Notes under the pieces: model-generated
What the model was told of the DNA's origin: nothing
What the model saw: the letters and a program-made list of their open reading frames with translations, nothing else
The model's database searches: none
Shown: positions 5,189 through 14,100 of the stretch, piece by piece
How positions within the stretch are numbered: the first letter of the stretch is position 1
How the letters are laid out: each line of letters opens with the position of its first letter
Assembly: GCA_016296785.1 (NCBI GenBank)
Contig: JAEDHX010000034.1
Location: 1 to 19,155, forward strand
Source of the DNA: Coprococcus sp.
Lineage (GTDB): Bacteria; Bacillota; Clostridia; Lachnospirales; Lachnospiraceae
Direction of reading: 5' to 3'
DNA length: 19,155 nucleotides
Translations under genes and position numbers: made by a program

Positions 5189-7090
5189 ATGTCGTATAGT
5201 GCTAAAAACATTGAAGTATTAAAGGGTTTAGAGCCGGTTAGATTAAGACCCGGTATGTATATTGGTAATACAAACAGAAGTGGTCTTAATCATCTTATTC
5301 AGGAGTTAATTGATAACTCGGTTGATGAGCATTTGGCCGGATATTGTAAGAATATATCTGTTAGCATAAATGAAGATGGCTCTGCTACTGTATCTGATGA
5401 TGGAAGAGGTGTTCCTGTTGATATTCATGAGACAGAAGGAATTCCGGCAGAGCGAGTTGTATATACAGTTCTTCATGCAGGTGGTAAGTTTAACAGTTCA
5501 ACATATAAGATAAGCGGTGGTCTTCATGGAGTTGGTTCTGCAGTTGTAAATGCACTTTCAAGAAAGCTTATTGTAGATGTTGCCAGAGACGGATATGTTT
5601 ATCATGATGAATACGAGTATGGCGTTCCTGTAATTGAGCTTGAAGATGGAATGCTACCTAAGACAAAGATTCGTGAAAAGAGGACAGGTACAACTGTTAC
5701 TCTGTATCCGGATGATACAATATTTGAAACAGTTAAATTCAAAGCGGATGCAATTAAACAACGAATCAAGGAGACTGCTTATCTTAATCCGGAACTCACG
5801 ATTACCTTTCATAATAAGAGGGATGGACAAGAGCCAATAGTGTTCCATCAGCCCGGGGGACTTTCAGCATTTGTAGAGGATATTTCAGAAGGTCTGACAC
5901 ACACTTCTCCTGTCGTAGCAATATCAGGGGAAAAGGATGGAATTGAAGCAGATATCGTATTTCTTATGACCGAAGATGGCGAGGAAAACATAATTGGATT
6001 TACAAATAATATAACTAATCCGGAAGGTGGTACTCATGTTACCGGATTTAAGTCAGGATTTGCAAAGCTTATTAATAATTATGCAAGAAATGAACTTGGT
6101 CTTCTAAAAGATAAGGATACTAATCTAAGTGGTGCTGATATTCGTTCAGGTATGCAGGCAATTATATCTGTTAAGCACCCTGATCCACAGTTTGAAGGAC
6201 AGACAAAGACAAAGCTTTCAAATACTGATGTAACTAAAGCAGTTGATGATATTGTGAAAGAGCAGCTTACAGTATATTTTGATAGAAATTATGAGGTTCT
6301 TAAGGATATAGCAGATAGAGCTGTTGCTTTATCTAAGAAAAAGGCACTTGAGAAATCAAAGATTAATATTAATAAGTTTTCATTTGAAGGAAATGGTAAG
6401 CTTGCTAAGCAGGAGTCAAATGATGCCTCAAAATGTGAGATTTTTATTGTTGAGGGAGATTCTGCGGGAGGCTCTGCAAAGACAGCCAGAAATAGAAAAT
6501 ATCAGGCTATTTTGCCACTTAGAGGAAAAATTCTTAATGTGGAAAAGAAACCTGTATCAAAGGTACTTGAGAATGCTGAAATTAAAGCACTGATTAATGC
6601 CTTTGGATGCGGCTTTATGCAGGGATATGGTAATGACTTTGATATTACAAAGCTAAATTATGACAAGATTATTATTATGACAGATGCGGATGTCGATGGT
6701 GCACATATTGCTACATTGTTGCTTACATTTTTCTATAGATTTTTCCCTGAGCTTATTAATGAGGGGCATATTTATATAGCAATACCTCCTCTATACAGAG
6801 TTGGTGAAGGAAAGAATATCAAATATTTATATTCTGATGAAGAACTTTCTAAATATCGTAAAACACATACAAGCAAGTTTACAATTCAGCGTTATAAAGG
6901 TCTTGGTGAGATGGATGCTGATCAGCTTTATGAGACAACTATGAACCCTGAGACAAGATTACTTAAACAGGTTTCTATTAATAGCCGTGTAGAAGCAAAT
7001 CAGCTTACCCAGACACTTATGGGAACTGAGGTTGCACCAAGAAGAGAGTATATTGAAAACCATAGTATGGATGCAGTACTTGATATCTAG
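5189..7090 (+). CDS. parE: Type IIA topoisomerase B subunit (ParE/GyrB family)
   Basis: A 633-residue ATPase subunit of a DNA gyrase/topoisomerase IV-type enzyme. The GHKL ATPase site shows E39 and N43 (ELIDNSVDEH), D70 in DDGRGVP and the lid motif GGLHGVGSAVVNALS. The TOPRIM domain has E422 in EGDSAGGSAK and the metal-binding D499-A-D-V-D503. The C-terminal QRYKGLGEMD string is also present. ATG 5189 follows GGAG (5178-5181); an upstream TTG at 5141 would add 16 residues of no family character. Pairing with an A subunit 45 bp downstream means the two form one A2B2 enzyme. Motifs such as PLRGKILNVEK occur in GyrB too. I favour ParE because the canonical gyrB of Firmicutes sits next to dnaA, not beside his genes; a tree would decide. 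Family certain, paralogue less so. Confidence 0.85.
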   Translation: MSYSAKNIEVLKGLEPVRLRPGMYIGNTNRSGLNHLIQELIDNSVDEHLAGYCKNISVSINEDGSATVSDDGRGVPVDIHETEGIPAERVVYTVLHAGGKFNSSTYKISGGLHGVGSAVVNALSRKLIVDVARDGYVYHDEYEYGVPVIELEDGMLPKTKIREKRTGTTVTLYPDDTIFETVKFKADAIKQRIKETAYLNPELTITFHNKRDGQEPIVFHQPGGLSAFVEDISEGLTHTSPVVAISGEKDGIEADIVFLMTEDGEENIIGFTNNITNPEGGTHVTGFKSGFAKLINNYARNELGLLKDKDTNLSGADIRSGMQAIISVKHPDPQFEGQTKTKLSNTDVTKAVDDIVKEQLTVYFDRNYEVLKDIADRAVALSKKKALEKSKININKFSFEGNGKLAKQESNDASKCEIFIVEGDSAGGSAKTARNRKYQAILPLRGKILNVEKKPVSKVLENAEIKALINAFGCGFMQGYGNDFDITKLNYDKIIIMTDADVDGAHIATLLLTFFYRFFPELINEGHIYIAIPPLYRVGEGKNIKYLYSDEELSKYRKTHTSKFTIQRYKGLGEMDADQLYETTMNPETRLLKQVSINSRVEANQLTQTLMGTEVAPRREYIENHSMDAVLDI

Positions 7091-7135
7091 TTAATTTTAC
7101 TATTGTATATGACTGCTATATAAAAAGGAGATAAC

Positions 7136-9418
7136 ATGGCGGAAAAAATATTAAATGTAGATTATGAAAGTGAAATGGGACAATCATATGTTGATTATTC
7201 TATGAGCGTTATAACTGAAAGAGCCCTTCCTGATATCAGAGATGGCTTAAAGCCTGTTCAGCGAAGAATTCTTTATTCACTTGATGGTCTTGCAGGCTCT
7301 GATAAGCCTCACAGAAAATGTGCAAGAATAGTTGGTGATACCATGGGTAAGTTTCATCCTCATGGTGACAGTTCTATTTATGAGGGCTTGGTTAACCTTG
7401 CCCAGAACTGGAAGCTTCCGATACCACTTATCGATCCTCATGGAAACTTCGGCTCTGTAGATGGATCAGGTGCAGCAGCAATGCGATATACTGAGGCTAG
7501 AATATCTAAATATACAGAAGATGTATGCATGAAGGATTTGCCATATTTTAAGGACCAGTTTATTCCTAACTTTGACGGAACAGAGACTGAACCAACATTT
7601 TTACCTTTTCAGGTACCTAATATATTAGTAAGCGGCTCAACCGGTATTGCAGTAGGTATGGCAACTAATATACCTACTCATAATCTTGGTGAGGTAATAG
7701 ATGCAACTATTATGTATTTGAATAATCCCGATGTACCGCTTGAGGATTTGATGGAGGTTATGCAGGGACCGGATTTTGCAACAGGTGGAATAATTAATGC
7801 ATCTAAGGAAGATTTACTTAGGGTATATGAAACCGGTCTTGGCAAGATAAGAGTTCGTGGTAAGGTTGAAGTAAGAGATATTGGTTATGGAAGAAAGAGC
7901 ATATGTGTAACTGAGATTCCGTTTACCATGATTGGAGGTACTGCAAAGTTCCTTGATACAGTTGCTGAGCTTACAAGAAACAGAGAGCTTCCTGCTGTTG
8001 TTGATATAGCAGACAGAGGAGATAAGACAGGCGAATGTCTTTGTATCGATGTTAAAAAGGGTACATCTGATGAAGAAATTCAGAATATAATAAATATTCT
8101 TTATAAGAAGGCTGGACTTGAGGACACATTTGGTGTAAATATTAATTGTATTAATAATGGAAAGCCTGAGGTCATGGGTCTTAAGAGAATACTTTCAATA
8201 TATTCAGATTTTAAGTATGGTCTTTATACTACAAAGTATAAAAAGCTTCTTGATGCTGAGGAAGATATTCGTGAGATAAAGACAGGACTCTTAACAGCAG
8301 TTGATTGTATTGATCTTATAATAGAGATACTTAGAGGAAGCTCTAAGGTTGCTGATGCAAAAGCATGTCTTATGAATGGTGATACATCAAAAATTAAATT
8401 CCGTTTTAAAGGCTCTGAGGCAGATGCCAGATTCCTTTGTTTTACTGAAAAACAGGCAGATGCAATTCTTGCTATGCGACTTCAGAAGCTTATCGGTCTC
8501 GAGATTAATGCTCTAAAGAAGGAGCTTGCCGATGCTGAAAAGCATATTAAGGAGTATAATAAGCTTCTATCTAGTAAATCAGCAATGACTGAAAAGATGA
8601 TAGAAGATATGCTGGCAATAAAAGATAAATATGCAATTCCGAGAAAAACAAAGATTGCATATTATGGTGAGGTTGCTATAAAGAAGGCTGAGGTAGTTGC
8701 ATCTGAGGTTGCAGTTCTTCTTGACCGTTTCTACTACATCAAGGTGGTTGATGGCAATGTATATGATAAGAATATTGAACAGATAACAAGAGATTACAGA
8801 TTTGCATTTAAATGTCAAAATATAGAGAGAATTGCGATATTTGCTGATAATAATCAGGTCTATACTGTTAAGGTTTCAGATATTATTAAGCTTCAGGCTA
8901 AGAAGAATACTTCTAAATCAAAATCTGGTGGTAATGGTATAATAGGAAGACTTGCTGATAAGGGTATTCAGATATTTGAGTTCTGTAATATGAATGGTGA
9001 TGAGAACATTCTTTATATGGGTTGTATTGAACAGTTTGTAAGCGGAAAGCTATTATTTGCAACAAAAACAGGTATGGCAAAGCTTGTTGATGGAAGTAAT
9101 TTTGACATTACAAGAAAGGCTGCAACAGCATCTAAGCCGGGTGAAGAGATGGTATACATCGGTGCAGTAGAAGATAATGAATTTATAATTGCAAGAACTG
9201 AGAAAGGTTATTATATTCGAGTTGCCATATCAGAGATTCCTGAAAAAGGAAAAGGTGCAGGCGGTGTTAAGCTTATTTCGCTTACTCCGGGAGATAGTGT
9301 TGAATCAATTTATGTTGGAAGTACAAAGGACAGCTTCCAAATTGATAATACTGAGATAATATTTACAAGAATAAAGGCAGCTAAACGAGGTGCTAAAGGA
9401 ACAAAACTCAGACTATAA
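7136..9418 (+). CDS. parC: Type IIA topoisomerase A subunit (ParC/GyrA family)
   Basis: A 760-residue DNA breakage-reunion subunit. The catalytic tyrosine is Y118 in AAAMRYTEAR. The quinolone-contact positions are S79 and E83 in HPHGDSSIYEG, the sensitive-type residues. The winged-helix/tower region is followed by a coiled coil near residues 440-500 and a C-terminal beta-pinwheel DNA-wrapping domain from about 510. The last blades carry degenerate repeats (IPEKGKGAGGVKL and KAAKRGAKGTKLRL), and I see no full GyrA box (QRRGGKG), which argues for ParC rather than GyrA. The chain is a little shorter than typical GyrA (about 800 or more). AAGGAG (7124-7129) precedes ATG 7136. It follows parE by 45 bp and precedes hisH by 22 bp, so all are probably one transcript. 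Confidence 0.85.
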   Translation: MAEKILNVDYESEMGQSYVDYSMSVITERALPDIRDGLKPVQRRILYSLDGLAGSDKPHRKCARIVGDTMGKFHPHGDSSIYEGLVNLAQNWKLPIPLIDPHGNFGSVDGSGAAAMRYTEARISKYTEDVCMKDLPYFKDQFIPNFDGTETEPTFLPFQVPNILVSGSTGIAVGMATNIPTHNLGEVIDATIMYLNNPDVPLEDLMEVMQGPDFATGGIINASKEDLLRVYETGLGKIRVRGKVEVRDIGYGRKSICVTEIPFTMIGGTAKFLDTVAELTRNRELPAVVDIADRGDKTGECLCIDVKKGTSDEEIQNIINILYKKAGLEDTFGVNINCINNGKPEVMGLKRILSIYSDFKYGLYTTKYKKLLDAEEDIREIKTGLLTAVDCIDLIIEILRGSSKVADAKACLMNGDTSKIKFRFKGSEADARFLCFTEKQADAILAMRLQKLIGLEINALKKELADAEKHIKEYNKLLSSKSAMTEKMIEDMLAIKDKYAIPRKTKIAYYGEVAIKKAEVVASEVAVLLDRFYYIKVVDGNVYDKNIEQITRDYRFAFKCQNIERIAIFADNNQVYTVKVSDIIKLQAKKNTSKSKSGGNGIIGRLADKGIQIFEFCNMNGDENILYMGCIEQFVSGKLLFATKTGMAKLVDGSNFDITRKAATASKPGEEMVYIGAVEDNEFIIARTEKGYYIRVAISEIPEKGKGAGGVKLISLTPGDSVESIYVGSTKDSFQIDNTEIIFTRIKAAKRGAKGTKLRL

Positions 9419-9440
9419 CTAACATGGAAGGATAATTATT

Positions 9441-10046
9441 ATGATATCTATTATTGATTATGATGCAGGTAATATTAAAAGTGTTGAGAAGGCATTTGAA
9501 TATTTGGGAGAAAAAGCTGTCATAACAAGAGACAGGGATATTATTTTATCCAGCGATAAAGTAGTACTTCCGGGAGTTGGAAACTTTGGGGATGCCATGG
9601 ACAAGATCCGTGAGTATAAGCTTGAAAATGTAATATATGATGTAATAGATAAGAAAACGCCATTTCTTGGTATTTGCCTTGGCTTACAGCTTCTATTTAA
9701 GACAAGCGATGAGAGCCCTAATGCAACAGGACTTGGTATCTTAGATGGTAAGATTTTGCGAATCCCTGATGCAGATGGACTTAAGATACCACAGATAGGC
9801 TGGAATTCATTGAAGGTTAATCCTAAGGCAAGATTATTCAAGGGATTACCGGAGAATCCATATGTATATTTTGTTCACTCATATTATCTTAAGGCTGAAC
9901 ATGAAGAAGATGTAGCTGCATCAACCTTCTATAGTGTTGATATTCATGCTTCCGTTGAACGTGATAATGTATTTGCATGTCAGTTCCATCCGGAGAAGAG
10001 CTCTGATGTCGGACTTAAGATACTTCAGAATTTCATTTCTATTTAA
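9441..10046 (+). CDS. hisH: Imidazole glycerol phosphate synthase, glutaminase subunit HisH
   Basis: A 201-residue class I glutamine amidotransferase. It releases ammonia from glutamine and passes it to HisF for the fifth step of histidine synthesis, which also yields AICAR for purines. The catalytic triad is visible: C79 in LGICLGLQ, and H183 and E185 in CQFHPEKSS. The N-terminal IIDYDAGNIKSV and PGVGNFGDAM strings are family signatures. Length is normal. GAAGGA just upstream of ATG 9441 supports the start. It lies 22 bp after parC and 18 bp before its partner hisF, so its expression is probably tied to the topoisomerase operon. No other his gene, including hisA, is present in the window. 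Confidence 0.96.
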   Translation: MISIIDYDAGNIKSVEKAFEYLGEKAVITRDRDIILSSDKVVLPGVGNFGDAMDKIREYKLENVIYDVIDKKTPFLGICLGLQLLFKTSDESPNATGLGILDGKILRIPDADGLKIPQIGWNSLKVNPKARLFKGLPENPYVYFVHSYYLKAEHEEDVAASTFYSVDIHASVERDNVFACQFHPEKSSDVGLKILQNFISI

Positions 10047-10064
10047 TATATCGGAGGAAGAAAA

Positions 10065-10826
10065 ATGCATACAAAAAGAATAATTCCATGTTTAGATGTT
10101 AAAAACGGAAGAGTTGTTAAAGGTATTAATTTTGTAAATCTTATTGATGCAGGTGATCCTGTCGAAGTAGGAGCAGCCTATAATAAAGCCGGGGCGGATG
10201 AACTTGTATTTCTTGATATAACAGCATCTTCAGACCAGAGAAATATAGTTGTTGATATGGTAAGACGTGTAGCAGAAACTATATTTATTCCATTTACAGT
10301 AGGTGGAGGAATTAGAACTGTTGATGATTTCAAGGTAATACTACGTGAGGGCGCTGATAAAGTATCTGTAAACTCTGCAGCAATTGACAATCCAAATCTT
10401 ATTGCAGAAGCAGCAGACAAATTCGGAAGCCAGTGTGTAGTACTCGCTATTGATGCAAAAAGACGTGAAGATGGCTCAGGCTGGAACATCTATAAGCATG
10501 GCGGCAGAATTGATTGTGGAATAGATGCCGTAGAATGGGCTATGAGAGCTGTAGAACTCGGTGCAGGCGAAATACTCCTTACAAGTATGGACTGTGATGG
10601 AACAAAAGCAGGCTATGATATAGACCTTACAAGAACAATCTCTGAAAATGTAAACGTTCCTGTAATAGCATCAGGTGGTGCAGGCACTAAAGAACACTTC
10701 TATGACGCACTTACTGCCGGCAAAGCAGATGCAGCGCTTGCAGCCTCGCTTTTCCACTATAAGGAGCTTGAGATAGCAGACCTTAAGAACTACCTTAAAG
10801 ATAAAGGAATTCCGATGAGGGTATAA
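10065..10826 (+). CDS. hisF: Imidazole glycerol phosphate synthase, cyclase subunit HisF
   Basis: A 253-residue TIM-barrel cyclase that uses HisH-derived ammonia to turn PRFAR into imidazole glycerol phosphate and AICAR. The catalytic aspartates are D11 (PCLDVKNGRVVKG) and D130 (VLAIDAKR). The phosphate-binding loops TVGGGIRT and IASGGAG, the DITAS string and LTSMDCDGTKAGYD are all as expected. Length matches the family norm. GGAGG lies just upstream of ATG 10065. It is adjacent to hisH and 34 bp upstream of a small zinc-ribbon gene, with no terminator between, so the operon seems to run on to 11061. Identification is secure. Confidence 0.97.
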   Translation: MHTKRIIPCLDVKNGRVVKGINFVNLIDAGDPVEVGAAYNKAGADELVFLDITASSDQRNIVVDMVRRVAETIFIPFTVGGGIRTVDDFKVILREGADKVSVNSAAIDNPNLIAEAADKFGSQCVVLAIDAKRREDGSGWNIYKHGGRIDCGIDAVEWAMRAVELGAGEILLTSMDCDGTKAGYDIDLTRTISENVNVPVIASGGAGTKEHFYDALTAGKADAALAASLFHYKELEIADLKNYLKDKGIPMRV

Positions 10827-10860
10827 TTATCACATATTTTATGTTGTTGGAGGGAACAAA

Positions 10861-11061
10861 ATGAAATGTACTAAATGTAACAATGAAATGGAATTAGGTT
10901 ACATTCAATGCAGAGATGGCGTATATTGGAGCAAAAATAAACGTTTACTTTCAGCAGTATGCCTTTCACCTGATGCAATACCATTAAGTGGAGTATTTGA
11001 AGGCGGAACAGTAGAAGCATACAATTGTCAAACCTGCAAACAGATAATAATCAAATATTAA
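10861..11061 (+). CDS. Small zinc-ribbon protein of unknown function
   Basis: A 66-residue protein with two CxxC knuckles, C3-x2-C6 (MKCTKCNNEM) and a C-terminal NCQTCK pair, the geometry of a single-zinc ribbon. Between them lie EMELGYIQCRDGVYWSK and a hydrophobic middle with two more cysteines. The arrangement resembles small uncharacterised Firmicute proteins of the DUF6487 type; that match is from memory and not verified. GGAGG at about 10850-10854 precedes ATG. It is the last gene of the run that begins at parE and is followed within two bases by the bidirectional terminator. Gene reality is well supported by start signal, length and terminator; the function is unknown. The protein is probably cytoplasmic, as it has no signal peptide. 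Confidence 0.8.
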   Translation: MKCTKCNNEMELGYIQCRDGVYWSKNKRLLSAVCLSPDAIPLSGVFEGGTVEAYNCQTCKQIIIKY

Positions 11062-11062
11062 C

Positions 11063-11097
11063 AAAAAATGCCGGTCAGAAATGACCGGCATTTTTTT
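11063..11097. terminator. Bidirectional rho-independent terminator
   Basis: TGCCGGTCA (11069-11077) and TGACCGGCA (11082-11090) form a perfect GC-rich stem around a GAAA tetraloop. It is flanked by an A6 run (11063-11068) and a T7 run (11091-11097), so it works on both strands. It ends both the plus-strand operon finishing at 11061 and the convergent minus-strand gene finishing at 11109. Confidence 0.97.
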
Positions 11098-11108
11098 GTA
11101 CTATATAA

Positions 11109-14100
11109 TTATTTCATTTTCTTATTAGCGGCAGCCAGCATAAGCTTAATACGGTTAATCTGGTTGACCTCTGATGCACCCGGGTCGTAATCCACAGCAA
11201 CTATATTTGCATCAGGAAATGCTTCTCTAAGATGTTTTATTACGCCTTTACCAACAATGTGGTTAGGAAGACATGCAAATGGCTGCGCACATACGATATT
11301 TGCTGCACCGCTGTTAATAAGCTCTATCATTTCACCTGTTAAGAACCAGCCCTCACCTGTTTGATTACCAATTGATACAAATGGCTTTGCATATTCAGCA
11401 AGCTTGCTGATATGAGTAGGTGCTTCAAAACGCTTACTTGCCTTTAAAGCATCCTTGGCAGGCTTTCTCATATGCTCAAGAAAAGCTATTCCGGCATTAC
11501 TTATTACAGCACTTTTCTTTGTTTTGCCAAGGAATTCATGCTTATAATTGTTATTGTAGAAGCAGTACATAAAGAAATCAAGTAAATCAGGCATAACTGC
11601 TTCAGCACCTTCGCTTTCAAGAAGCTCAACAAGGTGATTGTTTGCAGAAGGAAGGAATTTTACAAGGATTTCTCCTACAATACCGACTCTTGGCTTCTTA
11701 ATATCAAGAAGTGGGAGAGTATCGAAATCATGTACAATGCCCTGTATGTTTTTCTTAAATACTGCAGTGCTTCCTGTTTTTCTAAGGCTATCCTGACATA
11801 TCTTTCTCCATTTGTCGTGGAGTGCATTTGCTGAGCCTTTAACCTTCTCATAAGGTCTTGTCTTATAGAGACATCTCATAAAGACATCACCATATATAAT
11901 AGCCTGCATTGCACGCTTTAAAATCTTGTAGTTGATAGGGAAGCCTGAGTTTTTCTCAAAGCCCTGTGCTGATAGTGCAATAACAGGAATCTGACCATAA
12001 CCGGCCTTAGAGAGAGCTCTCCTAATAAATCCTACATAGTTAGTCGCACGGCAGCCTCCGCCTGTCTGGCTCATAATTACTGCAAGCTTATTTACATCAT
12101 ATTTACCTGAGGTTACAGCGCTCATGAGCTGTCCTACTACAATAAGAGAAGGATAGCAGGCGTCATTATTTACGTATTTTAATCCTACATCGATTGTTTC
12201 TTTTGTTGCATCAGGAAGAATCTCTATATTAAGACCCATACATTCAAAGGCTGGTGCAAGTAAATCAAAATGAATAGGTGACATCTGTGGTGCAAGAACT
12301 GTATAATCCTTCATCATATCCTTCGTAAACTCAATCCTATTAATTGAGCTTGAGGATGGACATGTCTTGTAGTTCTGTTCGCGTCTTACATTTACGGCAC
12401 TTATTAAAGAACGAATTCTTATTCTTGCAGCGCCAAGATTACTTACCTCATCTATCTTAAGCACAGTATATATCTTGCCTGATTTTGAAAGAATATCATT
12501 TACACAATCAGTAGTTACGGCATCAAGACCACAACCGAACGAGTTAAGCTGTATAAGCTCTAGGTTGTCGCAGGTTTTAACGTAATTTGCTGCTTTATAG
12601 AGTCTTGAATGGTACATCCACTGATCAGATACGATAAGTGGTCTGTCTACCTGACCTAAGTGTGCAATTGAGTCTTCTGTTAATACTGCAATCTTATATG
12701 AATTAATAAGCTCAGGTAAGCCATGATTAATCTCAGGGTCAATATGATATGGACGTCCTGCAAGAACAATGCCGAGCATATCATTATCGTTAATGTATCT
12801 GAGAGTTTCTTCGCCCTTTTCACGAATATCCTGCTTAACCTTTTCGGCTTCGGCATATGCAGCTTTAACGGCTATAGCAATTTCATCCATTGTTACATCG
12901 TAATGCTTAACCATTTCTCTATGAAGTCGCTTTATTAGTGCGTCCTCGTTATCAAGAGCTACAAATGGTCTGATAAATGTAATCTCTTCTGACTTGAGCT
13001 CTTCCATGTTATTCTTTATGTTTTCTGCATATGATGTAACAATAGGACAGTTATAGTGGTTATTAGCGTCAGGAGTTTCATTCATCTCATATGGTACACA
13101 AGGGTAGAAGATGGATGTAAGTCCCTGCTTTAACAGCCACATAACATGACCGTGTGATATCTTGGCAGGATAACATTCTGATTCGCTTGGAATTGATTCA
13201 ATACCAAGGCTGTAAATATCTCTGGATGATTTTGGAGATAATACAACTGAGAATCCAAGCTTTGTAAGGAATGTATACCAGAAAGGATAGTTCTCGTACA
13301 TATTAAGAACTCGTGGCACACCAATAGTTCCTCTTTTAGCCATATCTGGTGGAAGAGGAGTATAATCAAACATTCTATTTAATTTATATTCAAATAAGTT
13401 AGGAATATTGTCAGCATTTTTCTTGAGGCCGACACCCTTTTCACATCTGTTTCCTGTTATAAAACGTCTTCCATTAGAGAATTTATTAATTGTAAGAAGA
13501 CAGTTATTTGTGCATCCTTTGCATCTTGTCATTGATGTTTCGTAAGTAAGCTTGCTGATTTCATCTATTGAAAGCATAGATGTCTTATAGCCTTCTTTAT
13601 ATTTGCTCTTTGCAATAAGGGCAGCTCCAAATGCACCCATAATTCCCGATATATCAGGACGAATTGCTTCTCTGCCTGAAATAACCTCAAATGATTTGAG
13701 GACAGCATCGTTATAGAATGTACCACCCTGAACTACAACATGCTCGCCTAAATCCTTAGGATCAGTAAGCTTTATTACCTTAAGAAGGGCATTCTTTATT
13801 ACAGAATATGCAAGTCCTGCTGAAATATCAGCAACTGATGCTCCTTCCTTCTGAGCCTGTTTTACTTTAGAGTTCATAAAAACGGTACAACGGGAACCAA
13901 GATCAATAGGGTTCTTAGCAGTAACGGCAATTTTAGCAAAATCAGCAATTTCATAATTAAGAGATTTGGCAAAGGTTTCGATAAATGAACCACAGCCTGA
14001 AGAGCATGCTTCATTAAGCATAACATTGTCAACAACCTTATTCTTAATCTTGATGCACTTCATATCCTGACCGCCAATATCAAGAATACAGTCAACCTCA

